The notes under the pieces: model-generated
Told to the model about the DNA's origin: nothing
What the model saw: only the letters and a program-made list of their open reading frames with translations
Database searches by the model: none
Program-made: the position numbers and the translations under genes
Source: Paenibacillus ihbetae
GTDB lineage: Bacteria > Bacillota > Bacilli > Paenibacillales > Paenibacillaceae
Reading direction: 5' to 3'
DNA length: 64,000 nucleotides
Assembly (NCBI RefSeq): GCF_002741055.1
Contig: NZ_CP016809.1
Span: forward strand, 5,868,501-5,932,500
Part shown: one piece after another, positions 51,633-59,648 of the stretch
Position numbering within the stretch: the first letter of the stretch is position 1
How the letters are laid out: every line of letters starts with the position of its first letter

Positions 51633-52541
51633 TTGTATCAATTGCTGAAGAACTCGTTGTATGTATTTTTAGGGGCTTGCTGCTTCGGGATTTTATCTAC
51701 GGTTGTGAAGCTGGCATACCGTGACGGATTCAAGTTTGAACAAGTGATGCTGAGCCAATTCGGAACAGGGTGGCTTATTTTGCTGATTCTCATGCTGCTG
51801 TTCGCGAGACGGAAAGTGACCTGGAAACAGGCGGTTCGTCTTGCTGGCGTCGGCTTGTGCACCTGTCTGACCGGTGTTACATATTATCTTTCGCTGCAAA
51901 GCATTCCGGCCTCCATCGCCGTTGTGCTGCTGTTTCAATTTACCTGGATCGGGGTGATCATCGAGTCGATCGTATACCGCCGGCTCCCGGACAAAGCGAC
52001 GGCCATTTCGATCGCCATTCTGTTTCTCGGGACGCTGATGGCCGGCGGCATCCTCGGTACAGGCGAGCTTCAGCTTAACCTGAAAGGAACGCTGCTTGCT
52101 CTCGCGGCTGCCGTTATGATGGCATTGTTCGTCTTCTTCAGCGGGCGGGTTGAGACCGGCATGCCGGCGATCACCCGCAGCTTTTATACATCGACCGGCG
52201 GTCTTGTCCTGCTGACGGTTCTGTTTGCCCCGAACGTATTTACGGGGAATGTCCAAATGGTTAGCGGTAACGGCTTATGGTTCTACGGCTTGATCCTGGG
52301 AACGTTCGGGGTCGTGCTTCCGGTGCTTCTGTTTGCGCTTGGTGCGCCGAAGATCAGCACGGGCCTGGCTACGATTCTTGGTGCAGGGGAGCTTCCGGTG
52401 GCCGTCATCGCATCGGTGATGGTGTTGAATGAACAGGTCACGGCCGTTCAGTGGATAGGCGTATCTCTCATCCTGCTCGGCATCGCCTATCCGCAATGGG
52501 CGGCTCAGCGAAGCCCGGGCATTCAATTGGCTAAGGATTAA
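51633..52541 (+). CDS. EamA/DMT superfamily transporter
   Basis: A 302-residue protein with ten helices in two EamA repeats (CCFGILSTVVKLAYRDGF opens the first, LLALAAAVMMALFVFFSGRV the second; VVLNEQVTAVQWIGVSLIL is the conserved last part). These carriers export metabolites or amino acids. The substrate is unknown. TTG 51633 lies nine bases after GGAGGAGG. GTG 51612 overlaps that site. The leader terminator makes regulated read-through likely. Confidence 0.9.
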   Translation: MYQLLKNSLYVFLGACCFGILSTVVKLAYRDGFKFEQVMLSQFGTGWLILLILMLLFARRKVTWKQAVRLAGVGLCTCLTGVTYYLSLQSIPASIAVVLLFQFTWIGVIIESIVYRRLPDKATAISIAILFLGTLMAGGILGTGELQLNLKGTLLALAAAVMMALFVFFSGRVETGMPAITRSFYTSTGGLVLLTVLFAPNVFTGNVQMVSGNGLWFYGLILGTFGVVLPVLLFALGAPKISTGLATILGAGELPVAVIASVMVLNEQVTAVQWIGVSLILLGIAYPQWAAQRSPGIQLAKD

Positions 52542-52602
52542 GCGTTTTATTGCCGGGGCAGATGCTCCGACTTACTGCTAGTACATATCGGCCGGAGGGC
52601 AT

Positions 52603-52773
52603 ATGGGCATGCAAGAATCCGGCTGTCAAGCGATCGGCTCTTTTTCACGTCAATGTGATGAAGTTGCAGTGGTACCCGAAGATCAACTAAAATTTATAGA
52701 GGGCGAGGACGAATCCCTGTTTCTAAATATTAACCACTCGAGAATGGAAGAGGCGGCAAACGTAAGCGCCTAA
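52603..52773 (+). CDS. Small acidic protein, 56 residues, not previously recognised
   Basis: An ORF opened by ATG 52603 with GGAGGG four bases upstream. A second ATG at 52609 has 10-base spacing. The sequence begins MGMQESGCQAIGSFSRQCDE and contains an acidic centre (EDQLKFIEGEDESLF). There is no signal peptide or helix. It ends 34 bp before the alarmone synthetase gene and probably shares its transcript. Codon use is ordinary for the neighbourhood. I do not recognise it, and conservation has not been tested. Confidence 0.5.
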   Translation: MGMQESGCQAIGSFSRQCDEVAVVPEDQLKFIEGEDESLFLNINHSRMEEAANVSA

Positions 52774-52807
52774 GGTTTATGTCCATTCGGTCGAAAGGAA
52801 GTTATTC

Positions 52808-53557
52808 ATGAATGTAATGCAAATGGAACAATTGAAGCTGATCCGTACGGAAATCACCAGGTTTATGCTAAAATATAAATTCGCACTGGACGAAATCGAA
52901 ACCAAGATCGAGATCCTGAAGGAAGAGTTTCAAGCTCTGCATGACTATAGCCCGATCGAGCATACGAAATCCCGCCTGAAGTCCCCGGAGAGCATGATGA
53001 AGAAGCTGCTTCGCAAGGGAGGAGAGATCTCCCTGGCATCGATTGAGGAGAACATCAAGGATATCGCAGGATTGCGGATAACCTGCTCATTCATATCCGA
53101 TATTTATAAAATCAGCGAGATGCTGCAGAAGCAAAGCGATCTGACCGTGCTGAACGTCAAGGATTACATCAAGCATCCGAAGCCGAACGGCTATCAAAGC
53201 TTGCATCTGCTCGTAGAGGTGCCGGTGTTTTTCTCCGACCGGGTGGAGAAGGTATGCGTAGAAGTACAAATCCGGACCATCGCGATGGATTTCTGGGCAA
53301 GCCTGGAGCATAAAATCTTCTATAAATATAATAAATCGGTTCCCCAGCGGCTGCTTGAGGAGCTGAAAGCCGCGGCGGATACGGCTAATGCGCTCGACCA
53401 CCAAATGGAGCGGCTGAACCGCGAGGTCCAAGCGATCAAGGATATGCATGATGAAGATTCCTTGCTGGAGGAGCTGAAGAGCATTCAGATCAACAACCAC
53501 AAATATCAGCTGCCAGCAGGGCTGCTGGAAATCTTCTCGGAGGGTGAAGAAGCCTGA
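52808..53557 (+). CDS. RelP/YwaC-like small alarmone synthetase
   Basis: A 249-residue GTP pyrophosphokinase that transfers pyrophosphate from ATP to GDP or GTP to make (p)ppGpp. The synthetase core is clear: PIEHTKSRLKSPESMMKKL, DIAGLRITCSFISDIYKI, HPKPNGYQSLHLLVE and VEVQIRTIAMDFWASLEHKI. It has no hydrolase or regulatory domain, as in small synthetases, and is nearer to YwaC (RelP) than to YjbM in phrases such as KYKFALDEIETK. It is some 40 residues longer at the C-terminus than YwaC (about 210). AAAGGAAG precedes the ATG. Confidence 0.93.
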   Translation: MNVMQMEQLKLIRTEITRFMLKYKFALDEIETKIEILKEEFQALHDYSPIEHTKSRLKSPESMMKKLLRKGGEISLASIEENIKDIAGLRITCSFISDIYKISEMLQKQSDLTVLNVKDYIKHPKPNGYQSLHLLVEVPVFFSDRVEKVCVEVQIRTIAMDFWASLEHKIFYKYNKSVPQRLLEELKAAADTANALDHQMERLNREVQAIKDMHDEDSLLEELKSIQINNHKYQLPAGLLEIFSEGEEA

Positions 53558-53602
53558 AGTTAGAGGATCTTTTACCGCGAATAATCGTATACATGCCAAG
53601 AT

Positions 53603-53625
53603 AAGCCGCGATTTCGCGGCTTTTT
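53603..53625 (+). terminator. Terminator of the alarmone synthetase gene
   Basis: The stem AAGCCGCG / CGCGGCTT with a 4-base loop and five T. Confidence 0.88.
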
Positions 53626-53653
53626 AATAGTCTGATTCTGAAAGGATGTAACC

Positions 53654-54790
53654 ATGAAGAAAGTCATCGTCATTGGATCGGGAATCCTAGGGGCATCGAC
53701 AGCCTACGCGTTAGCCAAACAAGGAGCAGAGGTGCTTGTCATAGACCGCAAAGATGCAGGACAAGCTACCGACGCAGCTGCGGGCATTATCTGTCCCTGG
53801 CTGTCGCAGAGACGCAATCAGGCTTGGTACCGTCTGGCTAAGGCCGGCGCGCGCTTCTATCCCTGCTTGATCGAAGAGCTTACCGCGGAGGGGGAGACCG
53901 AGACGGGCTATGCCCAGGTCGGTGCCATTAGCATCCATCATAACCAGGAGAAAATTACCGCGATGGCGGAGCGCGCGCAGCTTCGTAAAGCGGATGCACC
54001 GGAGATTGGCGAAATCACCCGCCTGGATGAAAGGAAAACGCTTGAATCATTTCCTCTGCTCGCGGAAGGATATTCATCCGTACATATCAGCGGCGCCGCG
54101 CGGGTAGATGGCCGCGCGCTCCGGGATGCGCTCCTCCGGTCGGCACAGCGAAACGGCGCTGTTTTGATAAACGGCGATGCGCAGCTGCAATATCAATCGG
54201 GCCGCATCACCGGAGCTGTTGTCGAGGGGCAATACTTTCTATCCGACAAAGTCGTGGTGTGCGCAGGCGCATGGGCGGATCAGCTGATGAAGCCTTTAGG
54301 CATTCGTTTTAAGGTACATTATCAAAAAGCGCAAATCATGCATCTGCAGCTTCTTAATCAGCAAAATCCAAGCCATTGGCCGGTAGTCATGCCGCCTTCT
54401 GACCAATATCTGCTCGCTTTCGATCAGCAGAAGATCGTCATCGGAGCGACTCACGAGAATGATGCAGAGGGATACGATACCAGGGTGACCGCCGCCGGAA
54501 TGCAGGAAATTCTGAATAAAGGGCTGGAGCTGGCGCCTGGCTTGGCCGACAGCACCTTCCAAGAGGTAAGAGTCGGTTTTCGCCCATTCACGCCGGGCTT
54601 TCTTCCGGTGATCGGAGCTGTTCCCGGCTGGGAGGACCTATTAACCGCCAACGGGCTTGGAGCATCCGGATTGACGATGGGACCTTTTATCGGGAGCCAA
54701 TTGGCAAAGCTGGCGCTGGGGCTGCCGCTCGATATCGATATTCAGGATTATGATGTGCGTAAGGCAATGGATGAGACCGAAGATGGATAG
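53654..54790 (+). CDS. DadA/ThiO-like FAD-dependent oxidoreductase
   Basis: A 378-residue flavoprotein of the DAO family. The N-terminal dinucleotide fold is VIGSGILGASTAYAL, followed by VIDRKDAGQATDAAAGIICP. The C-terminal part has VRVGFRPFTPGFLPVIGAVP and GLGASGLTMGPFIG, typical of D-amino acid dehydrogenase and glycine oxidase. It probably oxidises a D-amino acid or glycine-like substrate in the cytosol or at the inner face of the membrane. AAGGATG lies before the ATG. It is a lone gene with terminators on both sides. Confidence 0.9.
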   Translation: MKKVIVIGSGILGASTAYALAKQGAEVLVIDRKDAGQATDAAAGIICPWLSQRRNQAWYRLAKAGARFYPCLIEELTAEGETETGYAQVGAISIHHNQEKITAMAERAQLRKADAPEIGEITRLDERKTLESFPLLAEGYSSVHISGAARVDGRALRDALLRSAQRNGAVLINGDAQLQYQSGRITGAVVEGQYFLSDKVVVCAGAWADQLMKPLGIRFKVHYQKAQIMHLQLLNQQNPSHWPVVMPPSDQYLLAFDQQKIVIGATHENDAEGYDTRVTAAGMQEILNKGLELAPGLADSTFQEVRVGFRPFTPGFLPVIGAVPGWEDLLTANGLGASGLTMGPFIGSQLAKLALGLPLDIDIQDYDVRKAMDETEDG

Positions 54791-54842
54791 AGATGGAACG
54801 ATGATGATTCCATAAATACTGGTGTGTCTGTCAGCTCTCATA

Positions 54843-54897
54843 GGGGCTGTCCCGAAGTAGAAATGGATTGGATTTCTACTGCGGACAGTTCCTTTTT
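54843..54897 (+). terminator. Terminator of the DadA-like gene
   Basis: An imperfect 20-bp stem (GGGCTGTCCCGAAGTAGAAA with its near complement), a 9-base loop and five T. Confidence 0.85.
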
Positions 54898-54977
54898 CAT
54901 GTGTTCATACACCGGCACCTTCAACTTGGCTGAGGATTAATCCGATCGATAGGTTTAACGAAAAAGAAAAATTTAAA

Positions 54978-55007
54978 TTGACAGCCTTTAATGTATACAA
55001 GTAAAAT
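54978..55007 (+). promoter_or_regulatory. SigA promoter of the heparinase operon with overlapping repeat
   Basis: Perfect TTGACA, an 18-base spacer and TAAAAT. The spacer and the -10 flank carry ATGTATA and TACATGTAT, an inverted repeat of the sort bound by GntR-type repressors. No regulator gene is present in the visible part. Confidence 0.75.
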
Positions 55008-55087
55008 ACATGTATATTAAGTGAAAACCATATCAAGCTTGATCAAGACAGCATGAAGCCTGATCAACGAAGCCGATCAATAAAGCG

Positions 55088-57727
55088 ATGAACATGGTGA
55101 AGAATCAAGAGAGGGGCGTCATTGATTTGTACCGGGTAGAGATGATTAGAGTTCCGCTCCTCGAGACCGGCGAGACCCATACGCTGGCGTTCAGGTTCAT
55201 CGGTCCTTCCGGCAGTGTCTTGCAAGGCTGCACGACGGCGGGAATCGTTACCTGCACGCCGTCACAGGTGCTTCAGGCGAAGGGGTTGACCCTGACCGCG
55301 TTGGAGCCGGGCGAAGCAGAGGTAAAGGTGGACTTCGGCGATAACCGATTCCCTTCCGTATGCTGGCGTATAACGGTTATACCGCCTTCCGAGCCCATAC
55401 ATAGAATAACAGCTCAGAGCCCGCGGATTTTATTCCTTAAGGAAGAGGCTGAAGCATTCCGTCGGCGGATTAGAGGTAAGGAGGATACAGCAGAGGATGC
55501 CCCTGAAACCGCTGAGGTGTTAGTCATCCAATACGCTAGGCTGTGGCACAGTTATGTAGAGCGGGCAGCAGGTTATTTGAACGAGACGGGTTTTACGGTC
55601 CACTATCCTTCGATCTCCCAAGAGTGGCATGTATCGCTGCCGTTGGAGGAACCGGAGCCAACCCCAGATCCGCAGGGCTACACCGACTTTCCTTACTGGA
55701 CGATGTACGCAAGGGCAATCGAAGAACGGCTTATCGTGTTATCTACCGTTTATATCGTGACCGGCAAGGTCGATTATGCCGAGAAGGCAAGAGGATATTT
55801 ACTCGCATTGGCTTCTTACGGAAAATGGTATGAGTTCGATCATCGGGGCGCCGAGGGCAATCTCAGCAATGCCCACTTCCTGATCGGCGTATCTGCTGCT
55901 TATGACGCCATCCGCGATATCATTACGGAAGGGGAAAGGCTTCGTATTAGGGACGCCATCCTAAGTAAAGGTTTGCAGCCGTTAGCCATTGATATCGGAA
56001 ATCGGGATCGGCATAATATCGTGGCCGCCAAGCATGTTGCCATGATGTTCGGAGCGGCAGCGATCGCGGATGAAGTTCCGTATGCAGCCAAATATTTGCA
56101 GGCTTCACTTGATTATTTGACGGGTTACTTGGATTTCAAGCTGAATTCCGGGGAAACGGAAGGCTTTTTATATGATCAAGTAGCTGCAAGGCACGTATGG
56201 ATGGCGGCTGATCTGTACCGAAGAATGACGGGAAATGCCGATCTGGTCAATCATCCTTATTTGGCGGAAGAGCTGCCGGAGCGTTTGCTGCATTTTTTAT
56301 CCCCGGTTGTGAATACGTTTCCAAACTTCTCGGATTCGTTCTACAAGCTGGATATCGCATATGTCATGGCTATGACGGCCTCTCATCATGCCCATCCCGC
56401 AGCGGGCTGGTATATGCGAAGGTATGAGGCGGAGCATCCGGCTGCACTTTTATATCTTAAAGAGGAAACGCTTTCAATCAATCCGGAAGCTTATTACCAA
56501 GGAGCCGTCTCCGCCGTGTTCCAGCCGGTCGGCTGGGCTGCGCTGCGATCGGGTTGGGGGAGAGGCGATCACCTCCTGTGCTTCACCTCAAGCCCGTCGG
56601 CCAAGGATCACAATCATAGGGATCAGAACCAGATCATGCTGAATGTCGGCGGCGAATGGCTTCTGACGGGCCCTGGCTATCAGGACTATGTGCCGGGCCC
56701 GAGAGCGGATTATACAATAGGCACGATCGGGCATAATTCGCTGCTTGTCAATGGACAGGGGCAGCAGTCGCTCGGCGGCGGGCACATTTGCGACAGCTCG
56801 CTGTTCCCTTCCTTCGAAGTCGTAAGCGGGGACGCTTCGGCAAGTTATGGGGAAAGCCTAAGATCGTATCGCCGGACGCTGTATCATATCGACGCGTCTT
56901 ATTATGTCATAGTCGACGATGCTGAGCTGAACCGGGAAGGGGATGAGGCGGAGCTGCTATTCCACACCACCTCATCCATTTACGGGCATGATCATGCCCT
57001 GCTCGGTCCGGGAGAGTCGGTGAAGAAGCCCAGCTTGATAATTCGCGGGGAAGAGGCGTCGGTTCGGCTGTTTTTCCTCGCCCCGGGTAGCCTTGGGATT
57101 ACCGTACAGGAATATCCGGGCGCGGAAAGCTACGGACCTTTTATCAGCGTAAAGGCAGCGTCCGGGAGCAGCATTCGATTTGTTACGCTATTGATCCCGC
57201 AGTGCGACGATCCAAGAAACATCACCGTAGACCATGTGGCGACAAGCGGTATCAGCGGAATCGGCTTTACCGTACTAGAAGAAGGGGAGCGAAGGGATTT
57301 CATGATGTTTTGCGATACTACAGAAACGATGGATTACGAAGGCTATTCATTCAGTGGGGCTGCCGTACGATGGAGTTCAAGCATGATGGGGCAGGATCCT
57401 CTAGATACCGGCAAGCCCGGCAGACTTGATCTTTCCAGTGCGACACGCTTTGCAGGTCAGGGAATCCGTTACCGTTCCGACAAGCCTCTAAGCTTATATT
57501 TGGAGACCGGAAGTTTGAGAGGGGCGGTTTACAACGGAACTACTCGCGCCTCGGCCTGCGAATTGTGCCTGGATTCGTCCGGTGTTCGGCTGGACCTGAT
57601 CGTTCCTCCCGGGAAGCATAATCTGGATTTGAAACAGGGATGGATCATTCCAGCCGAGGAAAGGGGGGAAACCAATGGAAACGCTCGTACACAGCACGGA
57701 GCCCGGAAAAAAACCGACCGCGACTAA
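55088..57727 (+). CDS. Heparinase II/III-like protein, cytoplasmic
   Basis: An 879-residue protein. Residues 1-105 form a beta-rich N-terminal domain. Residues 110-480 fit the alpha/alpha barrel of polysaccharide lyases (DFPYWTMYARAIEERLIVLS; NRDRHNIVAAKHVAM). Residues 490-700 match the heparinase II/III beta domain (SSPSAKDHNHRDQNQIMLNV, TIGHNSLLVNGQGQQS). There is no signal peptide, so the substrate is probably an imported uronate-containing oligosaccharide cut by beta-elimination. ATG 55088 has no clear ribosome site. TTG 55127, nine bases after GAGAGGGG, may be the true start. The 3' end overlaps the permease gene by 53 bp. Substrate specificity is not fixed. Confidence 0.85.
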   Translation: MNMVKNQERGVIDLYRVEMIRVPLLETGETHTLAFRFIGPSGSVLQGCTTAGIVTCTPSQVLQAKGLTLTALEPGEAEVKVDFGDNRFPSVCWRITVIPPSEPIHRITAQSPRILFLKEEAEAFRRRIRGKEDTAEDAPETAEVLVIQYARLWHSYVERAAGYLNETGFTVHYPSISQEWHVSLPLEEPEPTPDPQGYTDFPYWTMYARAIEERLIVLSTVYIVTGKVDYAEKARGYLLALASYGKWYEFDHRGAEGNLSNAHFLIGVSAAYDAIRDIITEGERLRIRDAILSKGLQPLAIDIGNRDRHNIVAAKHVAMMFGAAAIADEVPYAAKYLQASLDYLTGYLDFKLNSGETEGFLYDQVAARHVWMAADLYRRMTGNADLVNHPYLAEELPERLLHFLSPVVNTFPNFSDSFYKLDIAYVMAMTASHHAHPAAGWYMRRYEAEHPAALLYLKEETLSINPEAYYQGAVSAVFQPVGWAALRSGWGRGDHLLCFTSSPSAKDHNHRDQNQIMLNVGGEWLLTGPGYQDYVPGPRADYTIGTIGHNSLLVNGQGQQSLGGGHICDSSLFPSFEVVSGDASASYGESLRSYRRTLYHIDASYYVIVDDAELNREGDEAELLFHTTSSIYGHDHALLGPGESVKKPSLIIRGEEASVRLFFLAPGSLGITVQEYPGAESYGPFISVKAASGSSIRFVTLLIPQCDDPRNITVDHVATSGISGIGFTVLEEGERRDFMMFCDTTETMDYEGYSFSGAAVRWSSSMMGQDPLDTGKPGRLDLSSATRFAGQGIRYRSDKPLSLYLETGSLRGAVYNGTTRASACELCLDSSGVRLDLIVPPGKHNLDLKQGWIIPAEERGETNGNARTQHGARKKTDRD

Positions 57728-58646
57728 GGCAAGCCGAGGCAAGCGGATTCGCGCACGCATGTGGAAGGACCGCTATCTCTACCTGCTTTTGCTTCCGGGA
57801 CTATTGTATTTTATCGTCTATCGGTATGTTCCGATGCTGGGCATCACCATTGCATTTAAAGATTACAGCCCCTTCATGGGCATCGTCGACAGTCCTTGGA
57901 TCGGCTTTGATAACTTCAGCCGCATTTTTGAAAGCTCGGAAGTCGTTCAGGTGATCTGGAATACGCTTATTATTTCATTTCTGCAAATTATTTTCGCTTT
58001 TCCTGCGCCGATCATACTGGCGATCATGCTGAACGAAGTGGCCAACCCCCTGTTGAAACGCGTGATGCAGTCGGTGGTATACATGCCGCATTTCCTATCG
58101 TGGGTCGTCGTGGTTGGGATCGTGACGATCTTTTTCCGAAATGAGGGCCTGGTTAACGACCTGCTGCGGGAAGCATTCGGCGCTCAGCAGACGATCGGCT
58201 TTTTGACCGAGCCGCAATATTTCCGTCCGTTTCTGATCTTAGAGGTGATTTGGAAGGAAGCGGGATGGGGAACGATCATCTTCCTTGCCGCACTGAGCGG
58301 CGTCAATCCGGCGCTGTATGAAGCTGCGGTGATGGACGGAGCAAGCCGGTTCCGCCAAATTTGGCATATTACGCTGCCGGCGATCCGAAGCACGATCATC
58401 ATCATGCTGATCATCCGGCTCGGGGACGTCCTTGAGGTAGGGTTCGAGCAGGTCTTCCTCCAGCTGAACGCATTCAACATGCATATCGGAAATACGCTGG
58501 ATACCTATGTGTACTTTAAGGGTATTCAACAATCCGATTACAGCTTCTCAACCGCCGTCGGCGTGTTCAAAGGGCTGGTCGGGCTGATCCTGGTCATGGG
58601 CGCGAACAAATTATCCAAGCGCTTTGGCGAGCAGGGCGTATATTGA
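57675..58646 (+). CDS. LplB-like CUT1 sugar ABC permease (heparinase operon)
   Basis: A 323-residue six-helix permease with a basic N-terminal tail. YLYLLLLPGLLYFIVYRYVP and the EAA loop EAAVMDGASRFRQIWHITLP (near residue 216) identify the LplB group. The ATG follows a GGGGGGAAA site lying inside the heparinase gene, so translation is coupled. It pairs with the next permease. Confidence 0.92.
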   Translation: METLVHSTEPGKKPTATKASRGKRIRARMWKDRYLYLLLLPGLLYFIVYRYVPMLGITIAFKDYSPFMGIVDSPWIGFDNFSRIFESSEVVQVIWNTLIISFLQIIFAFPAPIILAIMLNEVANPLLKRVMQSVVYMPHFLSWVVVVGIVTIFFRNEGLVNDLLREAFGAQQTIGFLTEPQYFRPFLILEVIWKEAGWGTIIFLAALSGVNPALYEAAVMDGASRFRQIWHITLPAIRSTIIIMLIIRLGDVLEVGFEQVFLQLNAFNMHIGNTLDTYVYFKGIQQSDYSFSTAVGVFKGLVGLILVMGANKLSKRFGEQGVY

Positions 58647-58681
58647 TCCGTTGTGCAGGTCCACAGAAAGGAGAGACATCC

Positions 58682-59557
58682 TTGAATCAGAAATCCATCG
58701 CCGAACGCTTGTTCAACTCGGTGAATATCGGTTTGCTGCTGCTGATTTCAGCGCTTATGCTGTTTCCGTTCCTATATTTATTCTCGGTTTCCTTCTCGTC
58801 CTATGAGGATTTTCTAGGAAGCCGGCTGCTGTTATGGCCGTCGAACTGGACGACCGATGCGTATGAGTACATCTGGAGCTCCCGCACGTTTCGTCAGGCG
58901 CTATGGACCACCTCGCTTGTAACCGTGCTTGGGACGCTGGTTAATTTGTTCTTTACCAGCACGATGGCCTACGCTTTGTCAAGACCGATTATCGGCCAGC
59001 GGAGCGTCATGTTTATGGTGGTGTTCTCGCTGCTGTTCTCGGCAGGGATGATCCCAACTTATTTGGTTGTGCAGGCAACGGGACTGCTGGATTCGATCTG
59101 GTCCTTGATTCTGCCAGTCGCGATCGCTCCGTTCAATCTGATCGTGATCCGCCAGTTTTTCCTCAACATACCTGGCGAAATGATTGAGGCGGGGATTGTA
59201 GACGGTGCCAACGATCTGCAGATTTTCTACAAAATCATCCTTCCGCTGTCCAAACCGGCGCTGGCGGCATTCAGTCTGTTCTACGCCGTGACCCATTGGA
59301 ACAACTACTTTGCTCCGATTCTGTACATCAATGATTCCTCGAAGTGGACCATCCAGGTCGTGCTTCGGCAGATCGTGGTGGTGGGGGAGACGACGGGCAC
59401 GCTCGGCGGTGACAACATGTTTGCCGCGCAGCCTCCGCCTCCGGAGACGATCCAGATGGCGGCGATTCTGATGGCTACGCTGCCGATTCTGATCGTGTAT
59501 CCATTCCTGCAGAAGCATTTTGCCAAGGGTGTCATGCTTGGCGCTGTAAAAGGGTGA
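58682..59557 (+). CDS. YtcP/LplC-like CUT1 sugar ABC permease (heparinase operon)
   Basis: A 291-residue permease with six helices. The EAA loop is EAGIVDGANDLQIFYKIILP near residue 174, and FLQKHFAKGVMLGAVKG closes the protein. I start at TTG 58682, six bases after GGAGAG. The frame from 58643 would add 13 non-hydrophobic residues and has no site. Like the other transporter in this window it brings no ATPase of its own. Confidence 0.92.
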   Translation: MNQKSIAERLFNSVNIGLLLLISALMLFPFLYLFSVSFSSYEDFLGSRLLLWPSNWTTDAYEYIWSSRTFRQALWTTSLVTVLGTLVNLFFTSTMAYALSRPIIGQRSVMFMVVFSLLFSAGMIPTYLVVQATGLLDSIWSLILPVAIAPFNLIVIRQFFLNIPGEMIEAGIVDGANDLQIFYKIILPLSKPALAAFSLFYAVTHWNNYFAPILYINDSSKWTIQVVLRQIVVVGETTGTLGGDNMFAAQPPPPETIQMAAILMATLPILIVYPFLQKHFAKGVMLGAVKG

Positions 59558-59648
59558 GAACTCAGGCTGCTGCAAGAACAAAGCGGGCACTGAGATCATT
59601 ATAACCGGGGCGCACGCTCCAAAATCATAACAAAATGGGGGAACGTAA

